Shown here: in pieces, positions 15,686-23,247 of the stretch
Position numbering within the stretch: the stretch's first letter is position 1
Layout of the letters: each line of letters opens with the position of its first letter
NCBI GenBank assembly: GCA_049975385.1
Contig: JBNGDO010000069.1
Span: 1 to 24,272 of the forward strand
Length of the DNA stretch: 24,272 bases
Source: DSWT01 sp049975385
GTDB lineage: Bacteria; Chloroflexota; Anaerolineae; B4-G1; SLSP01
Reading direction: 5' to 3'
Program-made: the position numbers and the translations under genes
The notes under the pieces: generated by a model
Database searches by the model: none
Told to the model about the DNA's origin: nothing
The model's input: the letters and a program-made list of their open reading frames with translations, nothing else

Positions 15686-18590
15686 AAAATCAAGCCCGAG
15701 CAGTACGCGGGATGTCCACTCACCTGTCTCGCCGCGCCAGGAAGTGACTGCCCCGATAGCAGTTACTTCTGCTGAGGAGATCGCTGCCATGCCCGATTCG
15801 TCGTCACAGTCTGACGAAGCCCGCGCCGCTTTGCATTTCTATGATCTGGCCCGCCTCAGCCCGGACATATTCTGGGAGATGGACGCCGGAGGAAGCTATC
15901 TTTATTGCTCGGAGCGGGTGCGTGATGTGCTGGGCTACACGCCGGACGAAATGCTGACACGCACGTTCTTCGATCTCTTGCCAGGCGAAGATTCGACCGG
16001 GGATGAAGCGGGCAGCGATAGTGCTGAAACGTTCCGCGCCTTGCTCGCCGAAGGGCGTGAATTCCAGATTGAAGCCCGCCACGTTGCCAAGGATGGGCAC
16101 GAGGTGTTGCTCAGAGTTACCGGCAGCCCGGTAGTGGACGCCAATGGGCGCATCCACGGCTATCGCGGCTTCTCCAGAGACGTGACCGCGCAACGTGTGC
16201 TTGAGGCGGATCACACGTTGCTACGACAAGCCTTTGACCTCAATCCCAACTTCTTCTTTATCCGTGACCGCGAGGGCCGGTTTATCCTTGCGAACAAGGC
16301 GATTGCTGATGCCTACGGGACGACCGTAGAGGACCTCATCGGCAAGACTGATGCCGACTTCAACGTCGACCCGGAGGAAGTAGAGGCCATCCGGCGTGGG
16401 GATTTAGAAGTGATGGAGTCACGACAGGATAAATTCATCCCTGAAAGCCCGATCCTTCGCCAGGGACGATGGGTGCAGACGACCAAACTGCCGCTCGTGG
16501 ATGCCGATGGTGTCGCGTGGAAGGTTCTCGGCATTTCCAGCGACATCACCGAACGGGTGCAGATGGAACAGGCCATCCAGACCTCGTTGGAGCGCCGGGG
16601 CCGCCAGGTGCAGACCAGCACCGAAGTGGCGCAGGAGATCGCTGCCGCCACCGCGCTGGATGAACTTTTCGAGCGCGTTGTGACGCTGGTGAAGGAACGG
16701 TTCGGCTATTATCACGCGCAAATTTTCCGCTACGATGCGTCCGCCAGAGTGATGCGTTTGGTCGTCGGCTACGGGATGGTCGGCGCGCGCATGCTGGCGG
16801 CCGGACACTACGTGACGATGGGGCGCGGCGTGGTGGGGACTGCAGCGTCTACCGGGCGTGCCGCGTTGGCCCCCGACGTGACGCGCGATCCTGACTGGGT
16901 TCCCAATACGTACCTGCCGGGCACGCGTGGGGAATTGGCCGTCCCGATCAAACTGCGCGATCAGATTCTCGGTGTTCTCGACGTGCAGAGCAACATCACG
17001 AACGCTTTGACTCAGGAAGACCAACTGCTCCTCGAAGGGTTGTGCGGTCAAATCGCCATTGCAATCCACAACACGCAGCTTCTCGAATCCGCCAACACCT
17101 TCCGCCAGGTTATTGCTTCATCCGGACAGGGCATCACCATCGCCACACTGGATGGAAGCCTGACCTATGCCAATCCCGCGTTTTGCACGCTGGTGGGTGA
17201 AACGGACCCTCAGGCATTGGTTGGCGAATCCCTCTTCTCCTACTATCCCGAGCCTTTGCACGCCCGGCTGCGCGAAGAAATCCTGCCGGCCCTGATGGAG
17301 CACGGCCATTGGCAGGGAGAACTGGCTGTGCTGACGCTTAGCGGTGCAGAGATGCCCACGTTGGAAAACCTGGCGATCGTGGCGGATGAACAGGGTGAGC
17401 CGCGCTATCTGACCCGCCAGGTGAGCGACATCACCGGGCGCAAGAAGATAGAAGAGGCGCTGGCGACAGAGCGGCACCTCCTGCACGCCCTTTTGGATAA
17501 CGTGCCCGATCACATCTACTTCAAAGACCTCGAGAGCCGTTTTCTGCGCATTAGCACCGCCAACGCGCGCTGGCTCGATGTGGCCGATCCATCCGTGGTA
17601 TTGGGTAAGACGGACTTCGACTACTTCGCTCCGGAACACGCGAACAAGGCACTGGCCGACGAGCAGCGCATCATCGAGACCGGGGAGCCGTTGTTGAACG
17701 TGGAAGAAAAGGAGACCTGGCCCGATGGCCGAGAAACTTGGGTTTCCACTTCGAAGATGCCGCTACGCGACGCGGAGGGGCACATCATTGGCACATTCGG
17801 CGTTTCGACTGACATCACGGCGCGTAAGCTGGCCGAGGAAGAGCGCGAGAGCCTGTTACGCGATATGGAGGCGCAAGCTACGGAATTGCGCACTGTGGTG
17901 GAGGACATGACCATCATCCAGGAAACGATGACGGCGCTGACGGCGGCGTTGACATTTGACGAAGCGGTCGATATCCTGATGCAATCGACCGTGGCCGCGC
18001 TCAAGGCCGACCGGGTCAGTATGTTCTTGCTGGAGGGTGAACAGTTGACCCGCGTGGGGCTGTATCCCATCGACGACACAACGCACGCGCGGATCGGTCA
18101 GGTCATCTCGCTGGCCGATTATCCTTTGACCCGGCAAGTGATCGAAGACCGCCGTCCGTTGGCCGTCACCGTTGATTCCCCGGAACTTACGGAACACGCG
18201 CGCCAATCCTTTATCGCCGGGGGAATTGCTGCCAATGCCACCGCGCCCTTGATCGGGCGCGAAGGCGTGGTGGGGACGTTAGTGGTCAGTCTGATGACCC
18301 CCGGACGCATCTTTACCGAACACGATATACGCATGTTGCAGATGTTGGCCGATCAGACCACATTGACCTTTGAGAATATCCGCCTGCTGGAACAGACGCG
18401 CGCGCGTGTCGAACGTGAGCGCCAGGTTCGCGCGATTACCGATAAGATTCGGCGTGGTGCAGACCGCGATGCAATCATACGCGCGACGCTTGAGGAACTG
18501 AGCCGGATGTTCGAGGCACCCGAAGCCATCATCCGTCTCGGTAGCCAGGAACGTCTGCTGGCTGTGGACGACGATTCGCAGGCCGGCTGA
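15675..18590 (+). CDS. Soluble multi-sensor protein: PAS-PAS-GAF-PAS-PAS-GAF, no output domain
   Basis: A 971-residue protein with no TM. After a polar, low-complexity N-terminus (1-50) come PAS 1 at about 55-175 (DIFWEMDAGGSYLYCSERVRDVLGYT, GYRGFSRDVTAQR), PAS 2 at 183-298 (FFFIRDREGRFILANKAIAD, VLGISSDITERV), GAF 1 at 318-470 (FGYYHAQIFRYD, GRGVVGTAASTGRA, LAVPIKLRDQILGVLDVQS), PAS 3 at 474-590 (GITIATLDGSLTYANPAF, RQVSDITGRK), PAS 4 at 598-718 (DHIYFKDLESRFLRIS, GTFGVSTDITARK) and a divergent GAF 2 at 745-905 (VSMFLLEGEQLTRVG, FTEHDIRMLQMLADQ). It ends with the same kind of C-terminal segment as the membrane sensors (VRAITDKIRRGADRDAII, ending AIIRLG). PAS and GAF domains can bind heme, flavin or small ligands; I see no diagnostic cofactor residue. 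PAS proteins of this kind usually end in a kinase, which is missing here. Confidence 0.87.
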   Translation: MSRKKSSPSSTRDVHSPVSPRQEVTAPIAVTSAEEIAAMPDSSSQSDEARAALHFYDLARLSPDIFWEMDAGGSYLYCSERVRDVLGYTPDEMLTRTFFDLLPGEDSTGDEAGSDSAETFRALLAEGREFQIEARHVAKDGHEVLLRVTGSPVVDANGRIHGYRGFSRDVTAQRVLEADHTLLRQAFDLNPNFFFIRDREGRFILANKAIADAYGTTVEDLIGKTDADFNVDPEEVEAIRRGDLEVMESRQDKFIPESPILRQGRWVQTTKLPLVDADGVAWKVLGISSDITERVQMEQAIQTSLERRGRQVQTSTEVAQEIAAATALDELFERVVTLVKERFGYYHAQIFRYDASARVMRLVVGYGMVGARMLAAGHYVTMGRGVVGTAASTGRAALAPDVTRDPDWVPNTYLPGTRGELAVPIKLRDQILGVLDVQSNITNALTQEDQLLLEGLCGQIAIAIHNTQLLESANTFRQVIASSGQGITIATLDGSLTYANPAFCTLVGETDPQALVGESLFSYYPEPLHARLREEILPALMEHGHWQGELAVLTLSGAEMPTLENLAIVADEQGEPRYLTRQVSDITGRKKIEEALATERHLLHALLDNVPDHIYFKDLESRFLRISTANARWLDVADPSVVLGKTDFDYFAPEHANKALADEQRIIETGEPLLNVEEKETWPDGRETWVSTSKMPLRDAEGHIIGTFGVSTDITARKLAEEERESLLRDMEAQATELRTVVEDMTIIQETMTALTAALTFDEAVDILMQSTVAALKADRVSMFLLEGEQLTRVGLYPIDDTTHARIGQVISLADYPLTRQVIEDRRPLAVTVDSPELTEHARQSFIAGGIAANATAPLIGREGVVGTLVVSLMTPGRIFTEHDIRMLQMLADQTTLTFENIRLLEQTRARVERERQVRAITDKIRRGADRDAIIRATLEELSRMFEAPEAIIRLGSQERLLAVDDDSQAG

Positions 18591-18607
18591 TCGGATTCGG
18601 CGACTGC

Positions 18608-18642
18608 CAGACTAAGGACTATCAGACTAAGGACTATCAGAC
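18608..18642 (+). repeat. 15-base tandem repeat in the gap before the STAS-like genes
   Basis: CAGACTAAGGACTAT occurs at 18608-18622 and 18623-18637, followed by the partial copy CAGAC to 18642. It fills about half of the 72-base gap between the PAS/GAF gene and the first STAS-like gene. The rest of the gap holds only a ribosome binding site (GAGAGG near 18651-18656). No terminator hairpin is evident. Confidence 0.8.
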
Positions 18643-18662
18643 GAATCGCAGAGAGGTGTACG

Positions 18663-19025
18663 ATGCCATACCAAATACAGATGGGAGACGATGGAATTGT
18701 GAGAATTGACTTCGCTGGTGGCGTATTGGAACGCGAGGAGGTAGACGATTTCGTGCGGGATTTTCACGTCTACCTGGACGCGGCCACGCCCAAAGCACCC
18801 CTATGCACTTTGACAGCCGCGGGTCGGTCGGGTGTGAAACTCTCGTCCAAAGTACGCAAGGCTTTTTCTGATCTCAATAATGATCCCCGCTTGGGCAAAT
18901 CGGCGACAGTCGGGGTGGATCGTTACACGCGTGTCTTGATAGGCTTTGTACTCAAAGCCACTGGGCGCGACAACATCCGTTTTTTTGAGACCGAAGAAGA
19001 AGCACTGGCCTGGTTGCAGGAGTAG
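18663..19025 (+). CDS. Small SpoIIAA/STAS-like protein (first of a tandem pair)
   Basis: A 120-residue soluble protein. The N-terminal half reads GIVRIDFAGGVLEREEVDDFVRDF, and the C-terminal half has SATVGVDRYTRVLIGF, then ATGRDNIRFFETEEEALAWLQ. Alternating strands and helices ending in a VxxFxxxxEAxAWL motif fit the SpoIIAA-like (STAS/SEC14-type) family. STAS proteins often act as switch partners of kinases, phosphatases or sensors; no specific role can be read here, and I do not see a certain phosphorylatable Ser/Thr site. It is followed after 10 bases by a related gene. Its position between two soluble multi-GAF proteins suggests it works with the array. Family assignment is by motif impression. 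Confidence 0.72.
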   Translation: MPYQIQMGDDGIVRIDFAGGVLEREEVDDFVRDFHVYLDAATPKAPLCTLTAAGRSGVKLSSKVRKAFSDLNNDPRLGKSATVGVDRYTRVLIGFVLKATGRDNIRFFETEEEALAWLQE

Positions 19026-19035
19026 GGGAGGGACA

Positions 19036-19392
19036 ATGGCACACGAATTGCAGCTTGAAAGCGGGAGCGTTTTACGTATGACATTTGTTGGCGACACGGA
19101 TCGCCGCGGCGCCGAGAAGTTGGTGGCAGATTTTCAGCCTTTTCTGGAGCAGGTGACGGCGCAGAATCCATTGCTGATTTTGTGGGACGATACCCGTGGC
19201 GGCAAAACGACTGTTGACGTGCGGAAAGTTTACGCCGAAATCAATCGTGATTCGCGTATCGGCAAAGTGGCTGTTTTCGGCGCGAAGCGATACGGACGGG
19301 TGCTCGGAGAATTCGTATTGAAATTGACCGGACGTGACAATGTTCGCTTCTTTGACAATGAAGTTGAGGCACGCGCCTGGCTAACGGCATAA
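19036..19392 (+). CDS. Small SpoIIAA/STAS-like protein (second of a tandem pair)
   Basis: A 118-residue soluble protein; the start ATG follows GGGGAGGGA directly, and the longer frame to 18946 would run into the first gene of the pair. It is clearly related to its neighbour: VRKVYAEINRDSRIGKVAVFG matches VRKAFSDLNNDPRLGKSATVG, and EFVLKLTGRDNVRFFDNEVEA matches the corresponding block. The N-terminal half is more diverged. The pair looks like a tandem duplication that has since separated in function. STAS-type family assignment as for its neighbour; partner unknown. Confidence 0.72.
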   Translation: MAHELQLESGSVLRMTFVGDTDRRGAEKLVADFQPFLEQVTAQNPLLILWDDTRGGKTTVDVRKVYAEINRDSRIGKVAVFGAKRYGRVLGEFVLKLTGRDNVRFFDNEVEARAWLTA

Positions 19393-19404
19393 CGTAACAA
19401 GATA

Positions 19405-19427
19405 CCCTGCGCCGTAACGGCGTGGGG
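19405..19427 (+). promoter_or_regulatory. Strong 10-bp hairpin between the STAS-like pair and the HAMP-GAF gene
   Basis: CCCTGCGCCG (19405-19414) pairs with CGGCGTGGGG (19418-19427) around a TAA loop, with two G-T wobbles. No T-run follows, so it is not a standard intrinsic terminator. It ends 8 bases before the ribosome binding site of the next gene and could set the 3' end or stability of the upstream message, or influence translation downstream. Confidence 0.5.
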
Positions 19428-19435
19428 ATATGGAC

Positions 19436-19441
19436 AAAGGA
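19436..19441 (+). promoter_or_regulatory. Ribosome binding site deciding the start of the HAMP-GAF gene
   Basis: AAAGGA lies 6 bases before ATG 19448. The earlier in-frame ATG at 19430 is preceded directly by the hairpin stem and lacks a ribosome binding site. Confidence 0.6.
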
Positions 19442-19447
19442 TTTTCG

Positions 19448-21802
19448 ATGGCCAAAATGACATTGGAAACGTATAAAAACTTGGTCGAGACGCAAGGGCG
19501 TGCATTGCTCGACGTCATCCAATCCGTGGCTATGGGCGACCTGGATGTGGAGGTCGAAGTCCCGCAAGGCGAGGATTCGCCCGGCATTGAAGTGCTCTCT
19601 GACCTGGCCGTTGGGGTTCAGATGATGATTGACGATCTGCGGGACATGATGCGCGATGAGACGCAAGCCCGGTTGATCGAGCGCCAGAGCCGGGCGCTCT
19701 TGTCTGTGGTGCAGTCCGTCGCCTTGGGCGATCTCGATGTAGAGATCGATGTGCCCGAAGGGGTGGAAGAGCTTTCGGAGTTGGCCATCGGCATCGAGAT
19801 GATGGTGGACGACATTCGCGCGATGCTGGAGGAACAAGCGCGCGCGCGGGCGGAGATCGAAGCCTCGCACCAGCAGTTGGAAGCAACCCTCGCAGACATG
19901 CGGGCAGTGCAGCAGCGTTATGTCCAACAAGAATGGTCCGGTTATGCAGCGACAGCGCCCGGATATGTCTATACCGCCGATGCCGATGCGCCCCAGCCTC
20001 TCGCCGCGGAGGCCCTGCCGGAGATGTGGGAGACGGCACTCGACGCTGCAATGAGGCGCGGTGAGGCCGTGGTCACAGGCGAAGAGGACGAAGCCGCGCG
20101 CACGCTGGCACTGCCGATTACGTGGGCCGGTGAAACGATCGGCGTCCTGGGGCTGAATCGTCAGGCGACCGCGACCTGGGATGATGAGGACATGGCGGTG
20201 GTCAACGAAATCGTCGAGTACGTTGGCTGGGCACTGGAAAACCAGCGCCTCTTCGAGGAAGCCTTGCGTGCGCGGTCGCTGTTGAGCAAGCAGGTGCGCG
20301 AACTGGACTGTCTGAACGATATCGGTCGCAAAATTGCCGAATCACCGCCGATTCCGGAGTTGCTACAATGGACGGCCGAGCGAATCCCTCAGGCCATGCA
20401 ACGCGCCGAGGTTTGCCTGGCGGTGATTGAGTACGGTGGTCGCTTCTACGGCGATATCGATGCGGTGGATCTCTCCCGTCAGATGGTTGCCGGGATGCGC
20501 ATCGGTGACGAGTTGATCGGCCGGATTCTGGTCGCTTACCGCGAGGATCAGGACGCACAGGCGTGGTCTTTCCTCGATAGCGAAAGTGCTTTGCTGGGTG
20601 ACGTAAGCCGCCGCCTGACCGGCTATATCGAGAACCAGCGTCTCCTGGAGCAGACAGAACTACGCGCCAGGCACGAACAGGCGTTGTTGCAAATCGCTGC
20701 TGCTGTCGGCAGCAGTGAAGACCTGGAGGGCGTGATTGGGACGCTGCCCGCCGTCATTGAACCGCTGCGCGAACTGGCGCCGGTAGACCTGCTATCCTTG
20801 GCGACCTATACCCCTGGCGAAAACGTAGTCACCCTTTTTGCCGTTGTGACGGAAACGGACGTTGAACACTTTGGCTCGCCGGGTACGCGTCTTCCGCTGG
20901 AAGGCTCAGCGCCAGGATGGGTCATCACGCACGAGCGCCTATGGCTCGAGGAAGACATGCGAAAAAAGCCGACTTTTGCCGAGGATGCGAACTTGATCGC
21001 CGAAGGCGTTGTCTCGCGGCTTATTTTGCCGCTGCGCTTCGGGGAGCGGACGTTCGGTACTTTGAATTTGGCCAGTTTGCAACCCGCGGCATTTACTCCG
21101 GAGCACGTGACGCTCCTTACCCAGGTGGCGAACCAGTTAGCGCAGGCGATAGAACGCGCGCGCTTGCTGGCCAGCACGCGCGCCGCATTGGCAGCGGAGG
21201 CCGAAACGCGCCGCAGCTACGAGCGCCGTGAGTGGGAGACTTATTTGCAAGAGAATCGTAGATTGCGCCAGAACACGTTCGTTTACGATCAAGGGCAGTT
21301 GACCCTCGCCCCTGATTTCTGGCGCCCGGAAATGCAGCGTGCCCTGCGCGATGCAGCACTTGCGACGTCTACTCAGCTGCACGATGGAGCGGAACCGCTG
21401 GATCAGTCAGGACGCCTGCCTAACGGCGATGCAGACAAGCGCGTCGGACTGGCTGTGCCCATCGAGATGCGTGGTCAGGTGATTGGTGTACTCGGCGTTG
21501 AGGATCCCGAAGGCAAGTGGCGCGGCTCGGCGGATCACCTGGCGCTGATCCAATCCGTTGCGCAGCAGTTGGGACAGGCCCTGGAAAGCGCGCGCCTGCT
21601 CGAGGACACGCAGCGCCGCGCCGCTCGCGAGGAACGCACGCGCCAGATCACCGATAACATCCGCGCTGCGCCCACGATTGAGGAAGCCGTCAAGCGCGCC
21701 GTGCAGGAAATTGGACGCGTCTTGAATGCTTCCGAGATGGTTGCCCGCCTGGGGACCGAGAAACTTTTGTTACCCCGTGAGGAGAATGAGGCTCATGAAT
21801 AA
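19448..21802 (+). CDS. Soluble sensor: two HAMP-like repeats and four GAF/GAF-like domains, no output domain
   Basis: A 784-residue protein with no TM. Residues 12-68 and 76-130 are an internal duplication resembling cytoplasmic HAMP units: RALLDVIQSVAMGDLDVEV and RALLSVVQSVALGDLDVEI, offset by 64 residues, each followed by an amphipathic helix (MMIDDLRDMM, MMVDDIRAML). A GAF-like domain with QEWSGYAA is at 155-272 (LALPITWAGETIGVLG). A divergent GAF is at 285-402 (LNDIGRKIAESPPIPELLQW). A further GAF is at 408-575 (LLQIAAAVGSSEDLEGVI, LILPLRFGERTFGTLNL). A second Trp-type GAF-like domain is at 590-718 (REWETYLQ, GLAVPIEMRGQVIGVLG). The C-terminal segment at 727-768 (TRQITDNIRAAPTIEEAV) ends in MVARLG. 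The protein may integrate or relay signals among the membrane sensors. Its end overlaps the next gene by 8 bases. Confidence 0.82.
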   Translation: MAKMTLETYKNLVETQGRALLDVIQSVAMGDLDVEVEVPQGEDSPGIEVLSDLAVGVQMMIDDLRDMMRDETQARLIERQSRALLSVVQSVALGDLDVEIDVPEGVEELSELAIGIEMMVDDIRAMLEEQARARAEIEASHQQLEATLADMRAVQQRYVQQEWSGYAATAPGYVYTADADAPQPLAAEALPEMWETALDAAMRRGEAVVTGEEDEAARTLALPITWAGETIGVLGLNRQATATWDDEDMAVVNEIVEYVGWALENQRLFEEALRARSLLSKQVRELDCLNDIGRKIAESPPIPELLQWTAERIPQAMQRAEVCLAVIEYGGRFYGDIDAVDLSRQMVAGMRIGDELIGRILVAYREDQDAQAWSFLDSESALLGDVSRRLTGYIENQRLLEQTELRARHEQALLQIAAAVGSSEDLEGVIGTLPAVIEPLRELAPVDLLSLATYTPGENVVTLFAVVTETDVEHFGSPGTRLPLEGSAPGWVITHERLWLEEDMRKKPTFAEDANLIAEGVVSRLILPLRFGERTFGTLNLASLQPAAFTPEHVTLLTQVANQLAQAIERARLLASTRAALAAEAETRRSYERREWETYLQENRRLRQNTFVYDQGQLTLAPDFWRPEMQRALRDAALATSTQLHDGAEPLDQSGRLPNGDADKRVGLAVPIEMRGQVIGVLGVEDPEGKWRGSADHLALIQSVAQQLGQALESARLLEDTQRRAAREERTRQITDNIRAAPTIEEAVKRAVQEIGRVLNASEMVARLGTEKLLLPREENEAHE

Positions 21803-23198
21803 CGTCGAATGGGCATCGGTCGAGAACTTGGCTTCTGATGAAACGTTGACTGAAGAACGCTCCCGGCGTATCAGTCTGTTACGCAATGTCGCGCGACTGC
21901 TATTGATCTCATCGTCTGTCTTGCTGGTTAGCTGTTTTATTGCCCTGTTTTATGTCCCTGGTTTTCCGCTATATCTTGTGGTTGTCGATGTGATCACGAT
22001 GTTCGCGATGCTGATCATACTTGGCCTGCTCGGGCGCGGACACATCAAGTTAGCATTACCCCTCAGTATTGCGAGTATGACTACAATAATGTTTATGGTT
22101 ATGTATATTCTCGATGGGGCGAGGGGGCCGGCGATTCTGCTCTCTCCGTTGATTATGATGATTGCCGGTATCATTGGCGAGCGTCGCTATTCTCAGCCTA
22201 CCATTACGATCCATGGTGTGTTATACATAGCGTTCGTGATATTAGAAGCGCTGGGTGTTCTTACCCCCTATCAGATGCCGGAGCTGGTTTCACGCATAGC
22301 CTGGATCGTGATTTTTGTTGTGGCTGCTGCTATGTTGGTTATGATTAACCGTCGGTTTATTGCGTCTCAGGGATTGGCTCTGTCTGCCTCCCAGAAACGC
22401 GAGGAAGCGTTGGCGCAAATGAGCCGGCAAGCGCAGGAAGCTGCTGACGCCCAGCGCGCGGCACAGGCGCAGGCGTTGGCACGCGCGCATCAGCTTCAAG
22501 AAGTCGCGCAGGAATACGTGACTTTCCTGGAGCGTATCGCTTCCGGCGACTATAGCGCCTCGCTGGACTTGAGCACGCTGGCCGAGCAGCCAAATCTGCC
22601 GCAGGAGCTAATCACCCTGGGGGAGTATATCAATACGACCGTTGCTAGTCTGGTGGCGGCTTTGGATGAAGCGCAGAGCGCGCAGCGCACCTACACACGC
22701 CAATCCTGGGAGGGGCTGATGGAAGCCGAGCGTGTCCCCGGTGGGTATCGTTATCGCGCCGGCGAAGCTGAAGAGCCATCCCAGGTTGAGGTAGACGAAA
22801 CTGCCTGGCTCCCACAGATGACACGGACGGTGCATTCCAAAGATGTAACCGTTGAGACACAAGCGTTGGCGCTCCCCATTGCTTCGGGCACGCGCGCGCA
22901 ACTGATCGGCGCGCTCGGCGTGCGACGCGAGCAGGATGAACCATGGAGCGAGGACGAGTTGGCGCTGGTCACAACCGTGACTGACCAACTGGCACAGACG
23001 CTGGAAAACCTGCGCCTGCTGGACGAGACCACGCGCCGTGCGGCGCGCGAGCAGATGGCGGGTGAGATTACCGGGCGCATCCGCGAAGCGGTGGAGATTG
23101 AGGCAGTCCTGGAACGCGCGTTGAGTGAACTGGGGCGCGCCTTAGCTGCCGAGCGCGGGACGGCTTATTTGTCGTTGAGCGAGCAAGAAGAAGTATGA
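21795..23198 (+). CDS. Six-TM membrane sensor with HAMP-like and GAF-like domains, lacking the canonical GAF
   Basis: A 467-residue protein. I chose ATG 21795, which overlaps the previous stop by 8 bases; GAGGAG lies about 10 bases upstream and is too close to the alternative ATG 21786. About six TM helices span 34-185 (for example VVVDVITMFAMLIILGLLG and IAWIVIFVVAAAMLVMI). A weak relative of the cap motif precedes them (DETLTEERSRRISLL). An Ala/Gln-rich coiled coil covers 195-240, then a HAMP-like segment at 240-290 (FLERIASGDYSASLDL). The Trp-type GAF-like domain is at 300-412 (QSWEGLMEAERVPGGYRY, ALALPIASG, LIGALGVRREQ), and the C-terminal segment at 418-460 (AGEITGRIREAVEIEAVL) ends in TAYLSLSE. 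Compared with the other membrane sensors, the HAMP-like unit takes the place of the first GAF domain. Confidence 0.82.
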   Translation: MNNVEWASVENLASDETLTEERSRRISLLRNVARLLLISSSVLLVSCFIALFYVPGFPLYLVVVDVITMFAMLIILGLLGRGHIKLALPLSIASMTTIMFMVMYILDGARGPAILLSPLIMMIAGIIGERRYSQPTITIHGVLYIAFVILEALGVLTPYQMPELVSRIAWIVIFVVAAAMLVMINRRFIASQGLALSASQKREEALAQMSRQAQEAADAQRAAQAQALARAHQLQEVAQEYVTFLERIASGDYSASLDLSTLAEQPNLPQELITLGEYINTTVASLVAALDEAQSAQRTYTRQSWEGLMEAERVPGGYRYRAGEAEEPSQVEVDETAWLPQMTRTVHSKDVTVETQALALPIASGTRAQLIGALGVRREQDEPWSEDELALVTTVTDQLAQTLENLRLLDETTRRAAREQMAGEITGRIREAVEIEAVLERALSELGRALAAERGTAYLSLSEQEEV

Positions 23199-23230
23199 TG
23201 CGGACATCAACTATGATGCAGGCATCAACT
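23195..23230 (+). repeat. 18-base tandem repeat with dyad symmetry before the last sensor gene
   Basis: ATGATGCGGACATCAACT (23195-23212) is followed directly by ATGATGCAGGCATCAACT (23213-23230), with two mismatches. The first copy begins over the stop codon of the upstream gene. Each copy holds an inverted GATG/CATC pair, extended to GATGC/GCATC in the second. It could be a local slippage duplication or a pair of binding sites; nothing else is seen in this 49-base gap except GATGAGG before the next start. Confidence 0.7.
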
Positions 23231-23247
23231 GGGATGAGGTATGGACT

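Noticed and set aside
18608..18642. CRISPR array
   Set aside because: The units are 15 bases and directly adjacent without spacers, so this is a simple tandem repeat.
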